Assembly (NCBI GenBank): GCA_017623575.1
Contig: JAGAOS010000029.1
Span: 1-64,000 of the forward strand
DNA: 64,000 bases
Source of the DNA: Clostridia bacterium
GTDB taxonomy: Bacteria > Bacillota > Clostridia > Oscillospirales > Acutalibacteraceae
Direction: 5' to 3'
The stretch's first letter is position 1; each line of letters starts with the position of its first letter. Below are positions 33,844 through 42,742 of the stretch, in pieces. Below the pieces are notes generated by a model, which had not been told where the DNA came from, searched no databases, and saw nothing but the letters and a program-made list of their open reading frames with translations. Position numbers and translations under genes: made by a program.

Positions 33844-34485
33844 TTAAAGCGTATGTTTTAAAAACCATTCGGTAAGCTCATCGGTATAGGCATAGTCCCA
33901 AGCGTTGTGACCAACACCCTCAAGTGTTGTAAAAACAGGCTCGCCGCCCGATTTTTTTAAAGCCTCCACCATATTAACGCTTTCAAAGTAGGCTACGGTC
34001 TGGTCGTTGTCGCCGTGGGTCACCCAAATTGGCTTATGTGCAATTCGGCAGGCATACCAACATATACCCGCTCCACAAACGGGAGCCGCCGCGGCAAATC
34101 GTTCGGGATTTGCCATTAGCCAGTGCCAGGTGCCGGTGCCGCCCATACTAAGTCCTGTAAGGTAAATTCGGCTTTCATCAATATTGTATTTTTTTATTAT
34201 TTCGTCTAAAAACAAATCAAGACTTTCTAAATAATTACCCCAGTATTTATCCTTTTTGCACTGCGGGGCAACCATAACAAATGGGTATTCCTTTCCCTCT
34301 TTGGCATATTTAAAGGGGCCGTGTCTGCCCGCAAGAGCAACATCGTCGCCGCGTTCGCCCGCACCGTGTAAAAATACAAGAAGAGGGAATTTTTCATTTT
34401 TGTTATAGTTTTTTGGAAGATATAAAAGATAATCAAAATTTACATTTTTATTAAAGCTTTGGTTGAACTTTTTGTTTTCTAACAT
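33844..34485 (-). CDS. Alpha/beta hydrolase (feruloyl-esterase/PHB-depolymerase-like)
   Basis: 213 residues, no signal peptide, so cytoplasmic. Motifs: LVFLHGAGERGDD (oxyanion region), nucleophile elbow GLSMGGTGTW, Asp in THGDNDQTV and His in GVGHNAWDYAY. This fits esterases related to family CE1 and to prolyl oligopeptidase-like hydrolases. The substrate could be an acylated sugar; nothing nearby settles it. The ribosome site is AAGGAGGATG. Confidence 0.85.
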   Translation of the reverse strand: MLENKKFNQSFNKNVNFDYLLYLPKNYNKNEKFPLLVFLHGAGERGDDVALAGRHGPFKYAKEGKEYPFVMVAPQCKKDKYWGNYLESLDLFLDEIIKKYNIDESRIYLTGLSMGGTGTWHWLMANPERFAAAAPVCGAGICWYACRIAHKPIWVTHGDNDQTVAYFESVNMVEALKKSGGEPVFTTLEGVGHNAWDYAYTDELTEWFLKHTL

Positions 34486-34530
34486 ATTTTCATCCTCCTT
34501 TGATGATTATTATATCATAAATATTAAAAT

Positions 34531-34555
34531 AAAAAAGCCCTAAAAGGACTTTTTT
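34531..34555 (-). terminator. Short terminator hairpin
   Basis: AAAAAAGCCC and GGACTTTTTT pair around TAAAA with one mismatch, directly after the stop of the 34726-34562 gene read leftwards. Confidence 0.6.
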
Positions 34556-34561
34556 AAAAAA

Positions 34562-34726
34562 CTATTTTGCCATAAGGTTATTTGCAATGCTTTTTAGTTC
34601 CTCCAAAGAACCTACATTGCCGTGTGCCTGAATAATGGTTTCCTGAACATTTTTTGGCAAAGTATCAAAGTAAATGTTCATCTCATTAGAAGCGTTTGAA
34701 TCAAAATAAGGTGTTTTGTTATTCAT
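34562..34726 (-). CDS. Small helical protein, unknown function
   Basis: 54 residues starting with MNNKTPYFD at the ATG at 34726, behind AAGGGGGTAA. The frame stays open to 34759, but no ribosome site supports that. It holds a helix-loop-helix-like pattern (LPKNVQETIIQAHG then SLEELKSIANNLM). Similar short proteins are common in Clostridia. It lies between the HAD gene and the esterase on the same strand. Function unknown. Confidence 0.6.
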   Translation of the reverse strand: MNNKTPYFDSNASNEMNIYFDTLPKNVQETIIQAHGNVGSLEELKSIANNLMAK

Positions 34727-34767
34727 TTTTATTACCCCCTTATTTGGGAGTATTGACAAAATCGCTC

Positions 34768-35436
34768 TTAATATTCAAAAAGTGAAAAATCAAGCTCGGT
34801 AAAATCTTTAATCAAAAGGTCGGTGTATTCAGCACCTACAAATTTATCCTTGCCGTCGGGACAAATCCCTACAACAAGTCCCGCACCCGATGCTCTTGCT
34901 GCCTGAACACCTGCGCAAGCATCCTCAACAATAATCAGGTCCTTCATATCTACACTAAGCTTTGCTCCGGCTTTTAGGTATAAATCGGGGTGAGGCTTGC
35001 CCTTTACGGTGCCGTCATCATATATAATTCTGCCACCGCCAAACCAACGGTCAAGGTCAAACAAATCTTTAAAAAAATTAACATTGTTTATTTCAGAGGA
35101 TGTTGCTATTGCGTGTGGAATATTGTTTTTGCCCAAAAAATCCAATAGCTCATAAGCGCCCTCGGCAAAGCTAAGGGTATTTCGTTCTTCAAGACATTGC
35201 TCGCGGTAAAGCCTTTCCTTTTCTTCACCAAAAACACCAATCAATTCCTTTGGAATAGGCTTTTTAAAAAGCTGTTCATATATAATCGGATTAGTACTGC
35301 CGTGAAAATAGCGATAATATTGCTCTTTTGTAACTTCAATGCCAAGCTGTTCCTTAGCGTATTTGCGCCAAGCCTTTTCGTGAAAAGGGGAATCTAAAAA
35401 CAAAGTTCCGTTAAAATCAAAAATAATACCCTTCAT
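34768..35436 (-). CDS. HAD-superfamily phosphatase/phosphoglucomutase-like protein
   Basis: 222 residues. The frame is open to 35535, but the conserved N-terminus MKGIIFDFNGTLF begins at 35436 behind GGTGAT. Subfamily I layout: DFNGTLF (motif I), a helical cap, ATSSE (motif II), KGKPHPDLYLKA (motif III) and VEDACAGVQAARASG (motif IV). It looks like a beta-phosphoglucomutase or sugar phosphatase. Odd point: the second Asp of the usual DxDGT is Asn, which removes the general acid/base residue of phosphatases and mutases. Confidence 0.85.
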   Translation of the reverse strand: MKGIIFDFNGTLFLDSPFHEKAWRKYAKEQLGIEVTKEQYYRYFHGSTNPIIYEQLFKKPIPKELIGVFGEEKERLYREQCLEERNTLSFAEGAYELLDFLGKNNIPHAIATSSEINNVNFFKDLFDLDRWFGGGRIIYDDGTVKGKPHPDLYLKAGAKLSVDMKDLIIVEDACAGVQAARASGAGLVVGICPDGKDKFVGAEYTDLLIKDFTELDFSLFEY

Positions 35437-35592
35437 ATAAATCACCAAAATCAGTATACAATAGCAGTTTGAAAAAATCAAGAAATTTTTATACTTACCA
35501 CATTTTGTGGAAAGCATTATTTGTAAAAGCATCATTTGTCAATAGGTAGTGTTTTGAGTAAAATAATAAGGAAAAAACCAAAAATTCCTTGG

Positions 35593-35621
35593 TTTACAAA
35601 CTAAAAAAAATTTGTTATACT
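35593..35621 (+). promoter_or_regulatory. Promoter of the dnaD-dnaC operon
   Basis: TTTACA (35593-35598), 17 bases, TATACT (35616-35621), 57 bases before the dnaD start. Confidence 0.6.
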
Positions 35622-35678
35622 AATAAGACAAGTCTTGAATTATATTATATAAATCTATGTAAAGGAGAGCCTGCTGTA

Positions 35679-36659
35679 ATGAATTTTAAAGTACGCAAGG
35701 ATTTTAAAACCCCGCCATTTTCTGTACCTAGTGAAATAGTAGATTCGCATTTAAAATTGGCAGGTGCCCTGCAACTAAGAGTAATTCTTTATTGCCTGAG
35801 ACATACATACGATGAGGAAATAAATCCATCCTATATGGCTGAGCTTTTTTCGGTAAGCGAAGAGGATATTAATGATGCTCTGATGTTTTGGAAGGAGCTT
35901 GGATTTATAGATTGTGAAGGGCCTGTTTTTGTTGCACAGCCATCGGCACCCAAAATCACAAAGGTTGCACCGCCAAAGGCTCCCAGACCCGACCGAAAAG
36001 AGGTTGCACAAAGGGGGATGGAATGTCCCGAAATTGCCTTTTTGCTTAATGAGGCGCAACAAAAATTCGGCAGAATGTTAAAGCAAAGTGAAAGCTCTGC
36101 CCTTGTTTGGATTTATGATGATTTGGGTATGGATGCTTCGTTGATTCTTATGGTTTTGGAGTATGCCGTTCAGGCTGATAAGGTTAATATAAGCTATATT
36201 GAAAAAATAGCAAAAGATTGGGTGGAAAATGGCATAGATACTATAGTTGCCGCCGAAAAAAGAATAGTGGAGCTTAATAATTCCCGTACAGCCTGGCATA
36301 AAATGCGAGCCGCTTTTGGGTTGGATACCCGTTCACCCAGCGAAACCGAGTCCAAGCTTGCGGTTAAATGCATATTTGAATGGAAAATGCCTACCGCTCT
36401 TTTAAAAAGAGCATATGATATATGTGTGGATTCGCTTGGTAAATACAATATAAAGTACATAAAAACAGTGCTTACCGATTGGCATAAGCAAGGAATAAAT
36501 TCTGTAGAGGATTTAGAGAATAAGTCCGAGGAACCTAAAGAATCTACAGATTCAAAGTCTAAATCCAAGTCCGATTCAAAGTCAAAATCAAAACCCAAAA
36601 AGGGCAATGGTGGAAGCATTGACTGGTCGCTTATAGATCAAATAATTAATGGGGAATAA
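35679..36659 (+). CDS. DnaD-domain replication protein
   Basis: 326 residues with the start at 35679 behind AAAGGAGAG; the frame is open further upstream without a ribosome site. An N-terminal winged-helix part (LQLRVILYCLRHTYDEEINPSYMAELFSVSEEDINDALMFWKELGFI) is followed by two DnaD domains (about 120-200 and 205-275), recognised by the YIEKIAKDWVENGIDT and YIKTVLTDWHKQGINS segments. The tail is Ser/Lys-rich. It forms an operon with the DnaC-like ATPase two bases downstream, so the pair acts in helicase loading at replication start or restart. Confidence 0.9.
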   Translation: MNFKVRKDFKTPPFSVPSEIVDSHLKLAGALQLRVILYCLRHTYDEEINPSYMAELFSVSEEDINDALMFWKELGFIDCEGPVFVAQPSAPKITKVAPPKAPRPDRKEVAQRGMECPEIAFLLNEAQQKFGRMLKQSESSALVWIYDDLGMDASLILMVLEYAVQADKVNISYIEKIAKDWVENGIDTIVAAEKRIVELNNSRTAWHKMRAAFGLDTRSPSETESKLAVKCIFEWKMPTALLKRAYDICVDSLGKYNIKYIKTVLTDWHKQGINSVEDLENKSEEPKESTDSKSKSKSDSKSKSKPKKGNGGSIDWSLIDQIINGE

Positions 36660-36661
36660 AA

Positions 36662-37627
36662 ATGGGATATAATAAACAGTACATAAAAAAGGCGCTGGAT
36701 GAAGTAATTGAAAAGGGAAACAAAGCGCAGCAAATTTATGAAAAGCAAAAGCTTGAAATATTTGATAAGGTGCCGCGCCTTAAAGAGATTGAAACCCAAT
36801 TTATGCAGTTGGGCAGTCTTTTGGGTATAACCGCCCTTTCAGGAAATACAGAGCGGCTTAACGCACTTCAGGCAAAATTCAACGCTCTGGTTAAGGAGCA
36901 GGCAGAACTTAAAAAGCAGGTGGATTTTAAGGAGTATATCCCTAACTGTGAAAAATGTTCCGATACGGGATATGTTGGTTCAACCCTTTGTAAGTGTGTT
37001 TTAAAAAGGGCTAAGGAATTGTCTTTTGCGGCACTTTCAGAATTAATGCCTATTAATGACAGCCGTTTTGACAATTTTAATTTGGACTATTATAGTGATG
37101 AAAACAAAAAAGCAATGAAAAAGGTTTTTGAGTTTGCAAAGGATTATGCAAAAAACTTAAATTCAAAATCTGAAAGCGTTTTATTTTTTGGAGATACCGG
37201 CTTGGGCAAAACACATCTTTCTCTTGCAATAGCGGGTGCCGCATTGGAAAAAGGTTTGGGGGTTGTTTATTCTCCTGCACAGAACCTTATTCAAAAGCTG
37301 GAAAAGGAGCATTTTTCTTACAATTCAGATACCCCCGTTCTTGACGATGTTTTAGATTGTGACCTTCTTATTTTGGATGATTTGGGTACAGAATTTTTAA
37401 CCGCTTATTCCCATTCCCTTATATATAACATAATAAATTCAAGAATTTTAACGGCAAAGCCAACAATAATAAGCACAAATCTAACTATGGAGGAGCTTGC
37501 TGAAAAATATAATAACAGGGTAGCATCACGAATTATTGGTTGCTATGTTATAAAAAAGTTTTTGGGTACTGATGTGCGTCAGCAAAAAAGAATAAAAAAA
37601 CTAAACAGAGGTAAAGATAATGACTGA
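36662..37627 (+). CDS. dnaC: DnaC/DnaI-type helicase loader ATPase
   Basis: 321 residues. An N-terminal coiled coil and a zinc-binding Cys cluster (CEKCSDTGYVGSTLCKC near residue 96) precede an AAA+ domain with Walker A GDTGLGKTHLSL (about 177) and Walker B LLILDDLGTE (about 238). The sensor-like STNLTMEELAEKYNNRVASRI follows. It loads the replicative helicase together with the DnaD protein. Its end overlaps the small DUF896 gene by 8 bases. Confidence 0.92.
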   Translation: MGYNKQYIKKALDEVIEKGNKAQQIYEKQKLEIFDKVPRLKEIETQFMQLGSLLGITALSGNTERLNALQAKFNALVKEQAELKKQVDFKEYIPNCEKCSDTGYVGSTLCKCVLKRAKELSFAALSELMPINDSRFDNFNLDYYSDENKKAMKKVFEFAKDYAKNLNSKSESVLFFGDTGLGKTHLSLAIAGAALEKGLGVVYSPAQNLIQKLEKEHFSYNSDTPVLDDVLDCDLLILDDLGTEFLTAYSHSLIYNIINSRILTAKPTIISTNLTMEELAEKYNNRVASRIIGCYVIKKFLGTDVRQQKRIKKLNRGKDND

Positions 37628-37853
37628 GGATAAAATTAAAAGAATAAATGAGCTTGCAAGAAAGCAAAAGGCCGAAGGCCTTACCGATGAAGAAAAGGCC
37701 GAGCAGGCTGAGCTTCGCAGAGAATATATTGAATCCTATAAGCGTAGCCTTGTAGCCCAGCTTGAAAACACCTATGTTGTAGATGAAAAGGGCAACAAAC
37801 AAAAGCTTACCGAAAAGGTTAAAACTAACAAGGATAATAAAAAGCCTAACTGA
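37620..37853 (+). CDS. DUF896 family protein (YnzC-like)
   Basis: 77 residues. IKRINELARKQKAEGLTDEEKAEQAELRREYIESYK is the DUF896/UPF0291 signature, a two-helix bundle with unknown function. Lysine-rich tail. Translationally coupled to the helicase loader gene. Confidence 0.9.
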   Translation: MTEDKIKRINELARKQKAEGLTDEEKAEQAELRREYIESYKRSLVAQLENTYVVDEKGNKQKLTEKVKTNKDNKKPN

Positions 37854-37997
37854 TTATGAATGCTCCGACTAAGGTAAGCTTATTTATATAAATTAACAAC
37901 AAAATTATATAAAATTTAATTTTAAAAATTTTTGCAGATGAACTTTTTATTGATTTTATTCATAAACCTGCTGTAATACCTATTCGTAATAAAATCC

Positions 37998-38026
37998 TTG
38001 ACATTTTTAAATTTTTGGTGTATCAT
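37998..38026 (+). promoter_or_regulatory. Promoter of the thrS leader
   Basis: TTGACA (37998-38003), 17 bases, TATCAT (38021-38026), placed just upstream of the T-box leader. Confidence 0.75.
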
Positions 38027-38040
38027 AATTAAAATGATTA

Positions 38041-38307
38041 ATGCGTTGAAGGGAAGAGTAGTTTTGTGTAAGCCCCATCAGAGAGCGCGGGTAATTTGCT
38101 GAGAGCCTGCGTGGTGAGTTTTAAAAACGAAGACCACCCCTGAGTGCCGACCGAATTTAAGGCGGCCGTTTTGGTTGCGTTATAAACCTTGCAAGCAATA
38201 CCAAACAATTGGTAATTGTTTCATCAAGTGGCGCGTTTGCGCAATTTGGGTGGAACCGTGGATGCATAAACTATGCCTTCATCCCATTAGTGGATGGAGG
38301 CTTTTTT
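38041..38307 (+). ncRNA. T-box leader of thrS (threonine)
   Basis: Stem I with AGAGAGC and an AGTA/GAA loop-E pair; specifier ACC (Thr) at 38133-38135 in GAAG-ACC-A. The conserved T-box GGGTGGAACCG is at about 38248-38258; its TGGA bulge would pair with a tRNA ending UCCA, as Firmicutes tRNA-Thr does. A terminator GCCTTCATCC/GGATGGAGGC (38275-38301) with a T-run follows. Uncharged tRNA-Thr should open transcription. Confidence 0.92.
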
Positions 38308-38341
38308 GTTTTTTATATAATCTTTTGGAGGATGATGAATA

Positions 38342-40291
38342 ATGATTAACATTACTTTAAAGGGCGGTACCGTTAAGGAATTCGATTCAGGTATTACCCC
38401 TTATGAGGTGGCAAAATCAATTGGAGCAGGTCTTGCAAAGGCGGTTTGCGCCGCTACCGTAAACGGTAAGGAAGCCGACCTTCGCACCCCACTTACTGAG
38501 GACTGCGCTTTAGAGCTTTTAACCTTTGATGATGATTACGGTAAGTGGACCTTCCGTCATACTGCATCACATATTTTGGCACAGGCAGTAAAACGCCTTT
38601 ACCCCAATGTTAAGCTGGCTATTGGACCCGCTATTGATAACGGATTTTATTACGATTTTGATACCGATGTTATGTTCACCCCCGAAATGCTTGAAAAAAT
38701 TGAGGGCGAAATGAAAAAAATCGTTAAGGAAGATATTGCCTTAGAGCGCTTTACTATGTCACGCGAGGAGGCAATAAAATACTTCACCGAAAAAAATGAG
38801 CCCTACAAGGTAGAACTTGTAGAGGAGCTTCCCGAGGGTGAGGAAATCAGCTTCTATTCTCAGGGCGATTTCACCGACCTTTGCGCAGGCGCACATCTTA
38901 TGTCTACTGCACCCGTTAAGGCATTCAAGCTTCTTTCGGCAACAGGTGCCTATTGGCGTGGCGATTCCAACCGCAAAATGCTTCAGCGCATTTACGGTAC
39001 CGCTTTCCCCAAGGCATCTCAGTTAGAGGAGCATTTGGCAGCATTGGAGGAGGCTAAAAAACGCGACCATAATAAGCTTGGTCGCGAGTTGGAGCTTTTC
39101 ACCACCTCTGATTTAATAGGTCAGGGTCTGCCCATTATGTTGCCTAAGGGCGCCCGTATGATTCAGCTCTTACAGCGTTTTGTTGAGGATGAGGAGCAAA
39201 AACGCGGTTGGTTGCTTACCAAAACTCCCTTTATGGCAAAGTCTGACCTTTATAAGGTTTCGGGTCACTGGGATCATTATCAGGACGGTATGTTCGTTTT
39301 GGGCGATGAGGAAAAGGATGACGAGGTATTTGCGCTTCGTCCTATGACCTGCCCCTTCCAATATCAGGCATATTTAAATCGAGCCCGTTCCTATCGCGAT
39401 TTACCCCTTCGTTATAATGAAACTTCAACCCTTTTCCGTAATGAGGCATCGGGCGAAATGCACGGTCTTATAAGAGTTCGTCAGTTTACTATTTCTGAGG
39501 GTCATTTAATGTGTACTCCTGAGCAGTTAGAGGATGAATTTAAGGGTTGCTTAGAGCTTGCAATCTATATGCTTAAAACCTTGGGACTTTATGAGGATGT
39601 TTCTTACAGATTTTCACAGTGGGATCCCGATGACAGAGAAAAATATATCGGTACCGATGAGCAGTGGGATGAGGCTCAGGGTATTATGGGCAAAATTCTT
39701 GACCATCTTGAAATTCCCTATAAAATCGGTATTGGCGAGGCGGCTTTCTATGGTCCTAAGCTTGATATTCAAATTAAGAATGTTCACGGTAAGGAGGATA
39801 CCCTTATTACTATTCAGGTTGACCAGATGCTTGCCGAAAAATTTGGTATGGAATATGTAGATAAAGATGGTACCAAAAAGCATCCCTACATTATCCACCG
39901 TACTTCCATTGGTTGTTATGAGCGTACTTTGGCTCTGCTTATTGAAAAATATGCAGGCGCATTCCCGCTTTGGCTTGCTCCTGTTCAGGTTAAACTTTTG
40001 CCTATTGCCGACCGTCATTTCGACTATGCAAATGAGGTTAAGGCAAAGCTTGAAGCGGTTGGTATGCGTGTTGAGCTTGATGACCGTAATGAAAAAATCG
40101 GCTACAAGATTCGTGAGGCCAGAATGCAGCGTGTTCCCTATATGCTTGTTATGGGTGATAATGAGGTAGAGGAGGGCACACTTTCTGTTCGCTCCCGTAA
40201 GGATGGCGATTTAGGCGCAAAATCTGTGGAGCAGTTCATCGCCGACGCACTCGTAGAAATCAATACCAAAGCTAACGGTCTTGATAAATAA
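38342..40291 (+). CDS. thrS: Threonyl-tRNA synthetase
   Basis: 649 residues with the full layout: TGS domain (1-60), editing domain with HTASHILAQAV (HxxxH, about 75) and its CAGAHL partner Cys/His, class II core with RPMTCPFQ (zinc Cys), motif 2 TLFRNEASGEMHGLIRVRQF, motif 3 HRTSIGCYERTLALL, and the C-terminal anticodon domain starting near LAPVQVKLLPI. It charges tRNA-Thr in the cytoplasm. The zinc-site context is RPMTCPFQ rather than the common KPMNCPGH. Expression is set by the T-box leader upstream. Confidence 0.98.
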   Translation: MINITLKGGTVKEFDSGITPYEVAKSIGAGLAKAVCAATVNGKEADLRTPLTEDCALELLTFDDDYGKWTFRHTASHILAQAVKRLYPNVKLAIGPAIDNGFYYDFDTDVMFTPEMLEKIEGEMKKIVKEDIALERFTMSREEAIKYFTEKNEPYKVELVEELPEGEEISFYSQGDFTDLCAGAHLMSTAPVKAFKLLSATGAYWRGDSNRKMLQRIYGTAFPKASQLEEHLAALEEAKKRDHNKLGRELELFTTSDLIGQGLPIMLPKGARMIQLLQRFVEDEEQKRGWLLTKTPFMAKSDLYKVSGHWDHYQDGMFVLGDEEKDDEVFALRPMTCPFQYQAYLNRARSYRDLPLRYNETSTLFRNEASGEMHGLIRVRQFTISEGHLMCTPEQLEDEFKGCLELAIYMLKTLGLYEDVSYRFSQWDPDDREKYIGTDEQWDEAQGIMGKILDHLEIPYKIGIGEAAFYGPKLDIQIKNVHGKEDTLITIQVDQMLAEKFGMEYVDKDGTKKHPYIIHRTSIGCYERTLALLIEKYAGAFPLWLAPVQVKLLPIADRHFDYANEVKAKLEAVGMRVELDDRNEKIGYKIREARMQRVPYMLVMGDNEVEEGTLSVRSRKDGDLGAKSVEQFIADALVEINTKANGLDK

Positions 40292-40320
40292 TTATAAAAC
40301 AATTTAAAATTATATAATTA

Positions 40321-40366
40321 ACGCCTTGTTTTTGTGGTCATACAGCCGCAAAAGCAAGGCGTTTTT
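40321..40366. terminator. Terminator after thrS, shared with convergent hydrolase gene
   Basis: ACGCCTTG (40321-40328) pairs with CAAGGCGT (40355-40362), inner TTTTTG/CAAAAG pairs extend the stem, and a T-run follows on the plus strand. Confidence 0.85.
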
Positions 40367-40368
40367 CT

Positions 40369-41316
40369 CTATTTAGCCAGCATCATTTCATCAAAATCTC
40401 TTATTGCGTTAAAATATCCTTCTGTATCTACAAGATAAGCAAGTCCGTGCCCTGCGTTTTCTACGCTCACCATTTTCTTAATGCTGTGGGTACAGGCATC
40501 AAAATTTTTTACGCTCATTTCATAGGGAACATAATCATCAGTAGTTCCGTGAATAAAAATTATGGGAATAGTGCAGTTTTTCATTGCTTCAATGGGGGAG
40601 TATTTTTCTAAATCAAAGCCGCCGTAAATTCTGGCGCCAAGCTTTATAAAGGGGTAAACAATATCTGCCGGCAAATGCAACTGCCTTACAACCTTTTTTA
40701 TTATATCCTTTGCAGATGTGTATCCGCAATCGGCAAGAGCGGCTATAACATTCGGCGGTAGCTTTTCGCCCGCCGCAATGGTAACGGTTGCCGCCCCCAT
40801 AGAAATACCTGTTATTATTATTTTTGCATCCCTATTTATATTTTCAATTATGTAATCAATCCATTTAAGGCAGTCGCGGCTCTCTTTAACACCAAAGGTT
40901 ATTACTCTGCCACCGCTTTTTCCTGCGGTGCGTTGGTCAACTATCAAACAGCTTCTGCCAAGGGTAAAGCATCGTTGAACGCCGCCGCAAAGATCCCTTT
41001 CGGCACTGCCTCTGTAACCGTGGAACATAAGCTCAATAGGGGCATCCTTGGAATATTCATAATATTTTCCGTAAAGGGTAATCCCGTCAAAGGAGGTTAT
41101 GCTAACCTCTTTTGGTTGCATTGCCGCGGCTTCCTTCATCCACTTAATCATAATATCTCTGAAAGGCTCATAAATTTTCCCCGGTGGAATTTCAAACTCC
41201 TGCTTTTTCTTTTGCCTGGGAGCATAAAATGCCATTAAAAAGCAAACAAAGGATATAAGCAAAATTAAAAATATAATTCCGCCCATAACTGCTAAGGCTA
41301 TATATAAAGCTGTCAT
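40369..41316 (-). CDS. Membrane-anchored alpha/beta hydrolase
   Basis: 315 residues. An N-terminal transmembrane helix (about 3-30) is followed by a hydrolase domain: FHGYRGSAERD, nucleophile elbow ITGISMGAATV, Asp in IHGTTDDYVPYE and His in NAGHGLAYL. It resembles the YqkD/BAAT-like group of clostridial hydrolases, likely facing outward or held at the membrane. No substrate is suggested by the neighbours. Confidence 0.85.
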   Translation of the reverse strand: MTALYIALAVMGGIIFLILLISFVCFLMAFYAPRQKKKQEFEIPPGKIYEPFRDIMIKWMKEAAAMQPKEVSITSFDGITLYGKYYEYSKDAPIELMFHGYRGSAERDLCGGVQRCFTLGRSCLIVDQRTAGKSGGRVITFGVKESRDCLKWIDYIIENINRDAKIIITGISMGAATVTIAAGEKLPPNVIAALADCGYTSAKDIIKKVVRQLHLPADIVYPFIKLGARIYGGFDLEKYSPIEAMKNCTIPIIFIHGTTDDYVPYEMSVKNFDACTHSIKKMVSVENAGHGLAYLVDTEGYFNAIRDFDEMMLAK

Positions 41317-41402
41317 AATATCACCAACCTGTTTTATGTATATTAATTATATCAAAATAAAATTTGCCTTTCAAGGTAATTAATGTTGAAAAATTAAAAA
41401 TG

Positions 41403-41431
41403 TTGATTTATATAAGCCAATAGTATATAAT
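41403..41431 (+). promoter_or_regulatory. Promoter of the acyltransferase gene
   Basis: TTGATT (41403-41408), 17 bases, TATAAT (41426-41431), 25 bases before the ATG. Confidence 0.65.
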
Positions 41432-41455
41432 TTATTAATAGGATGTGATATTTTT

Positions 41456-42739
41456 ATGAACAAGGAAGTTAATTATAAAAACAAAAAAACCTACAACACC
41501 GCAAAATACCCCATAAGACAACCCCTTATAATCGTATGGCTTATATGGTTGCTTTCCAAAATAATGCTTATTGGCAAAAAATACAGGGTTGAAAAAATTA
41601 ATATGGAGGGTCTGAAGCCGCCGTATTTTATGCTTAGCAATCATATGTATTTTATTGATTTTGAACTTGCCGCAATGGGTACTCTGCCGCACAGAGTAAA
41701 TAATGTGGTAAGTATTGATGGTTATTACCGTCGTCCATTTCTTTTAGAGCTTATAGGGGCTATCTGCACACGCAAATATACCCGAGATATGCACCTTATA
41801 AAATCTATTAATAAAGTAATAAAAAATGGTGATATTCTTTCAATGTATCCGGAGGCTCGTTATTCTCCCGCGGGAGTTACCTCGTATATGCCGGAGGCTT
41901 TAGGTAAGCTTGTTAAGCTTAATAAGGCGCCGGTTGTGGCAGTAGTGCATCACGGCAACCATCTTCATTCCCCATTTTGGAACTTCAGAAAAAAACGCAA
42001 GGTTCCTCTTCATACCACTATGACCCAGATTCTTACTGCTGAACAGGTAAAAGCAATGTCGGTGGAGGAGATTAACGAGGCTATAAAAAACGCATTGGAA
42101 TATGATGATTACCGTTATCAAAAGGAAAACGGAATTCTTATAAAGGAGCCATTCCGTGCAGAGGGACTTCATAAGGTGCTTTATCAGTGCCCCCATTGTA
42201 TGACCGAATCAAAAATGGATTCCAAGGGTAGTGAGCTTTTTTGTAAGGCTTGCGGCAAGCGTTGGAACTGGAATGAGAACGGAAACCTTGAGGCTATAGA
42301 GGGCGAAACCGAGTTTTCTCACATTCCCGATTGGTTCAGATGGCAAAGAACTCAGGTTGAGGAGCAGATTGAAAAGGGTGAGTACAGCTTCACAGATGAT
42401 GTTGAGGTTTATTCTTTGCCCCGTTGTTGGAGATTTATGAAGCTTGGCAAAGCAAAGCTTACTCATAATGCTGAAAATGGCTTTATTTTAGAGGGGCACT
42501 ATAACGGCGAGGATTACAGAATAGAACGCACTCCTATGGAAACAAACAGTCTGCATATTGAATATGATTATTGTTATATAAAGCCCTTTGATTGCTTGGA
42601 TATTTCAACCGAAAAGGATTCGTTTTATTGCTACCCCACCAAGGAAAATGTAATAACCAAGCTTGCCTTTGCAACCGAGATACTTTATCAAAGAGGACTT
42701 GAAAAGGCAAAAGGGAAAAAGGTAACAACAAGGAATTAG
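41456..42739 (+). CDS. PlsC-type acyltransferase with C-terminal zinc ribbon
   Basis: 427 residues. The N-terminal half is a lysophospholipid acyltransferase domain: LSNHMYFIDFEL carries the HxxxxD catalytic pair and MYPEARYSPAG is the acyl-acceptor motif in place of EGTR. The second half has a zinc ribbon (CPHCMTESKMDSKGSELFCKACGKRW, four Cys) and a beta-rich tail not found in E. coli PlsC. It probably acylates lysophosphatidate or a related glycolipid at the membrane; the zinc ribbon role is unknown. The next gene follows after 3 bases. Confidence 0.8.
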   Translation: MNKEVNYKNKKTYNTAKYPIRQPLIIVWLIWLLSKIMLIGKKYRVEKINMEGLKPPYFMLSNHMYFIDFELAAMGTLPHRVNNVVSIDGYYRRPFLLELIGAICTRKYTRDMHLIKSINKVIKNGDILSMYPEARYSPAGVTSYMPEALGKLVKLNKAPVVAVVHHGNHLHSPFWNFRKKRKVPLHTTMTQILTAEQVKAMSVEEINEAIKNALEYDDYRYQKENGILIKEPFRAEGLHKVLYQCPHCMTESKMDSKGSELFCKACGKRWNWNENGNLEAIEGETEFSHIPDWFRWQRTQVEEQIEKGEYSFTDDVEVYSLPRCWRFMKLGKAKLTHNAENGFILEGHYNGEDYRIERTPMETNSLHIEYDYCYIKPFDCLDISTEKDSFYCYPTKENVITKLAFATEILYQRGLEKAKGKKVTTRN

Positions 42740-42742
42740 ACT

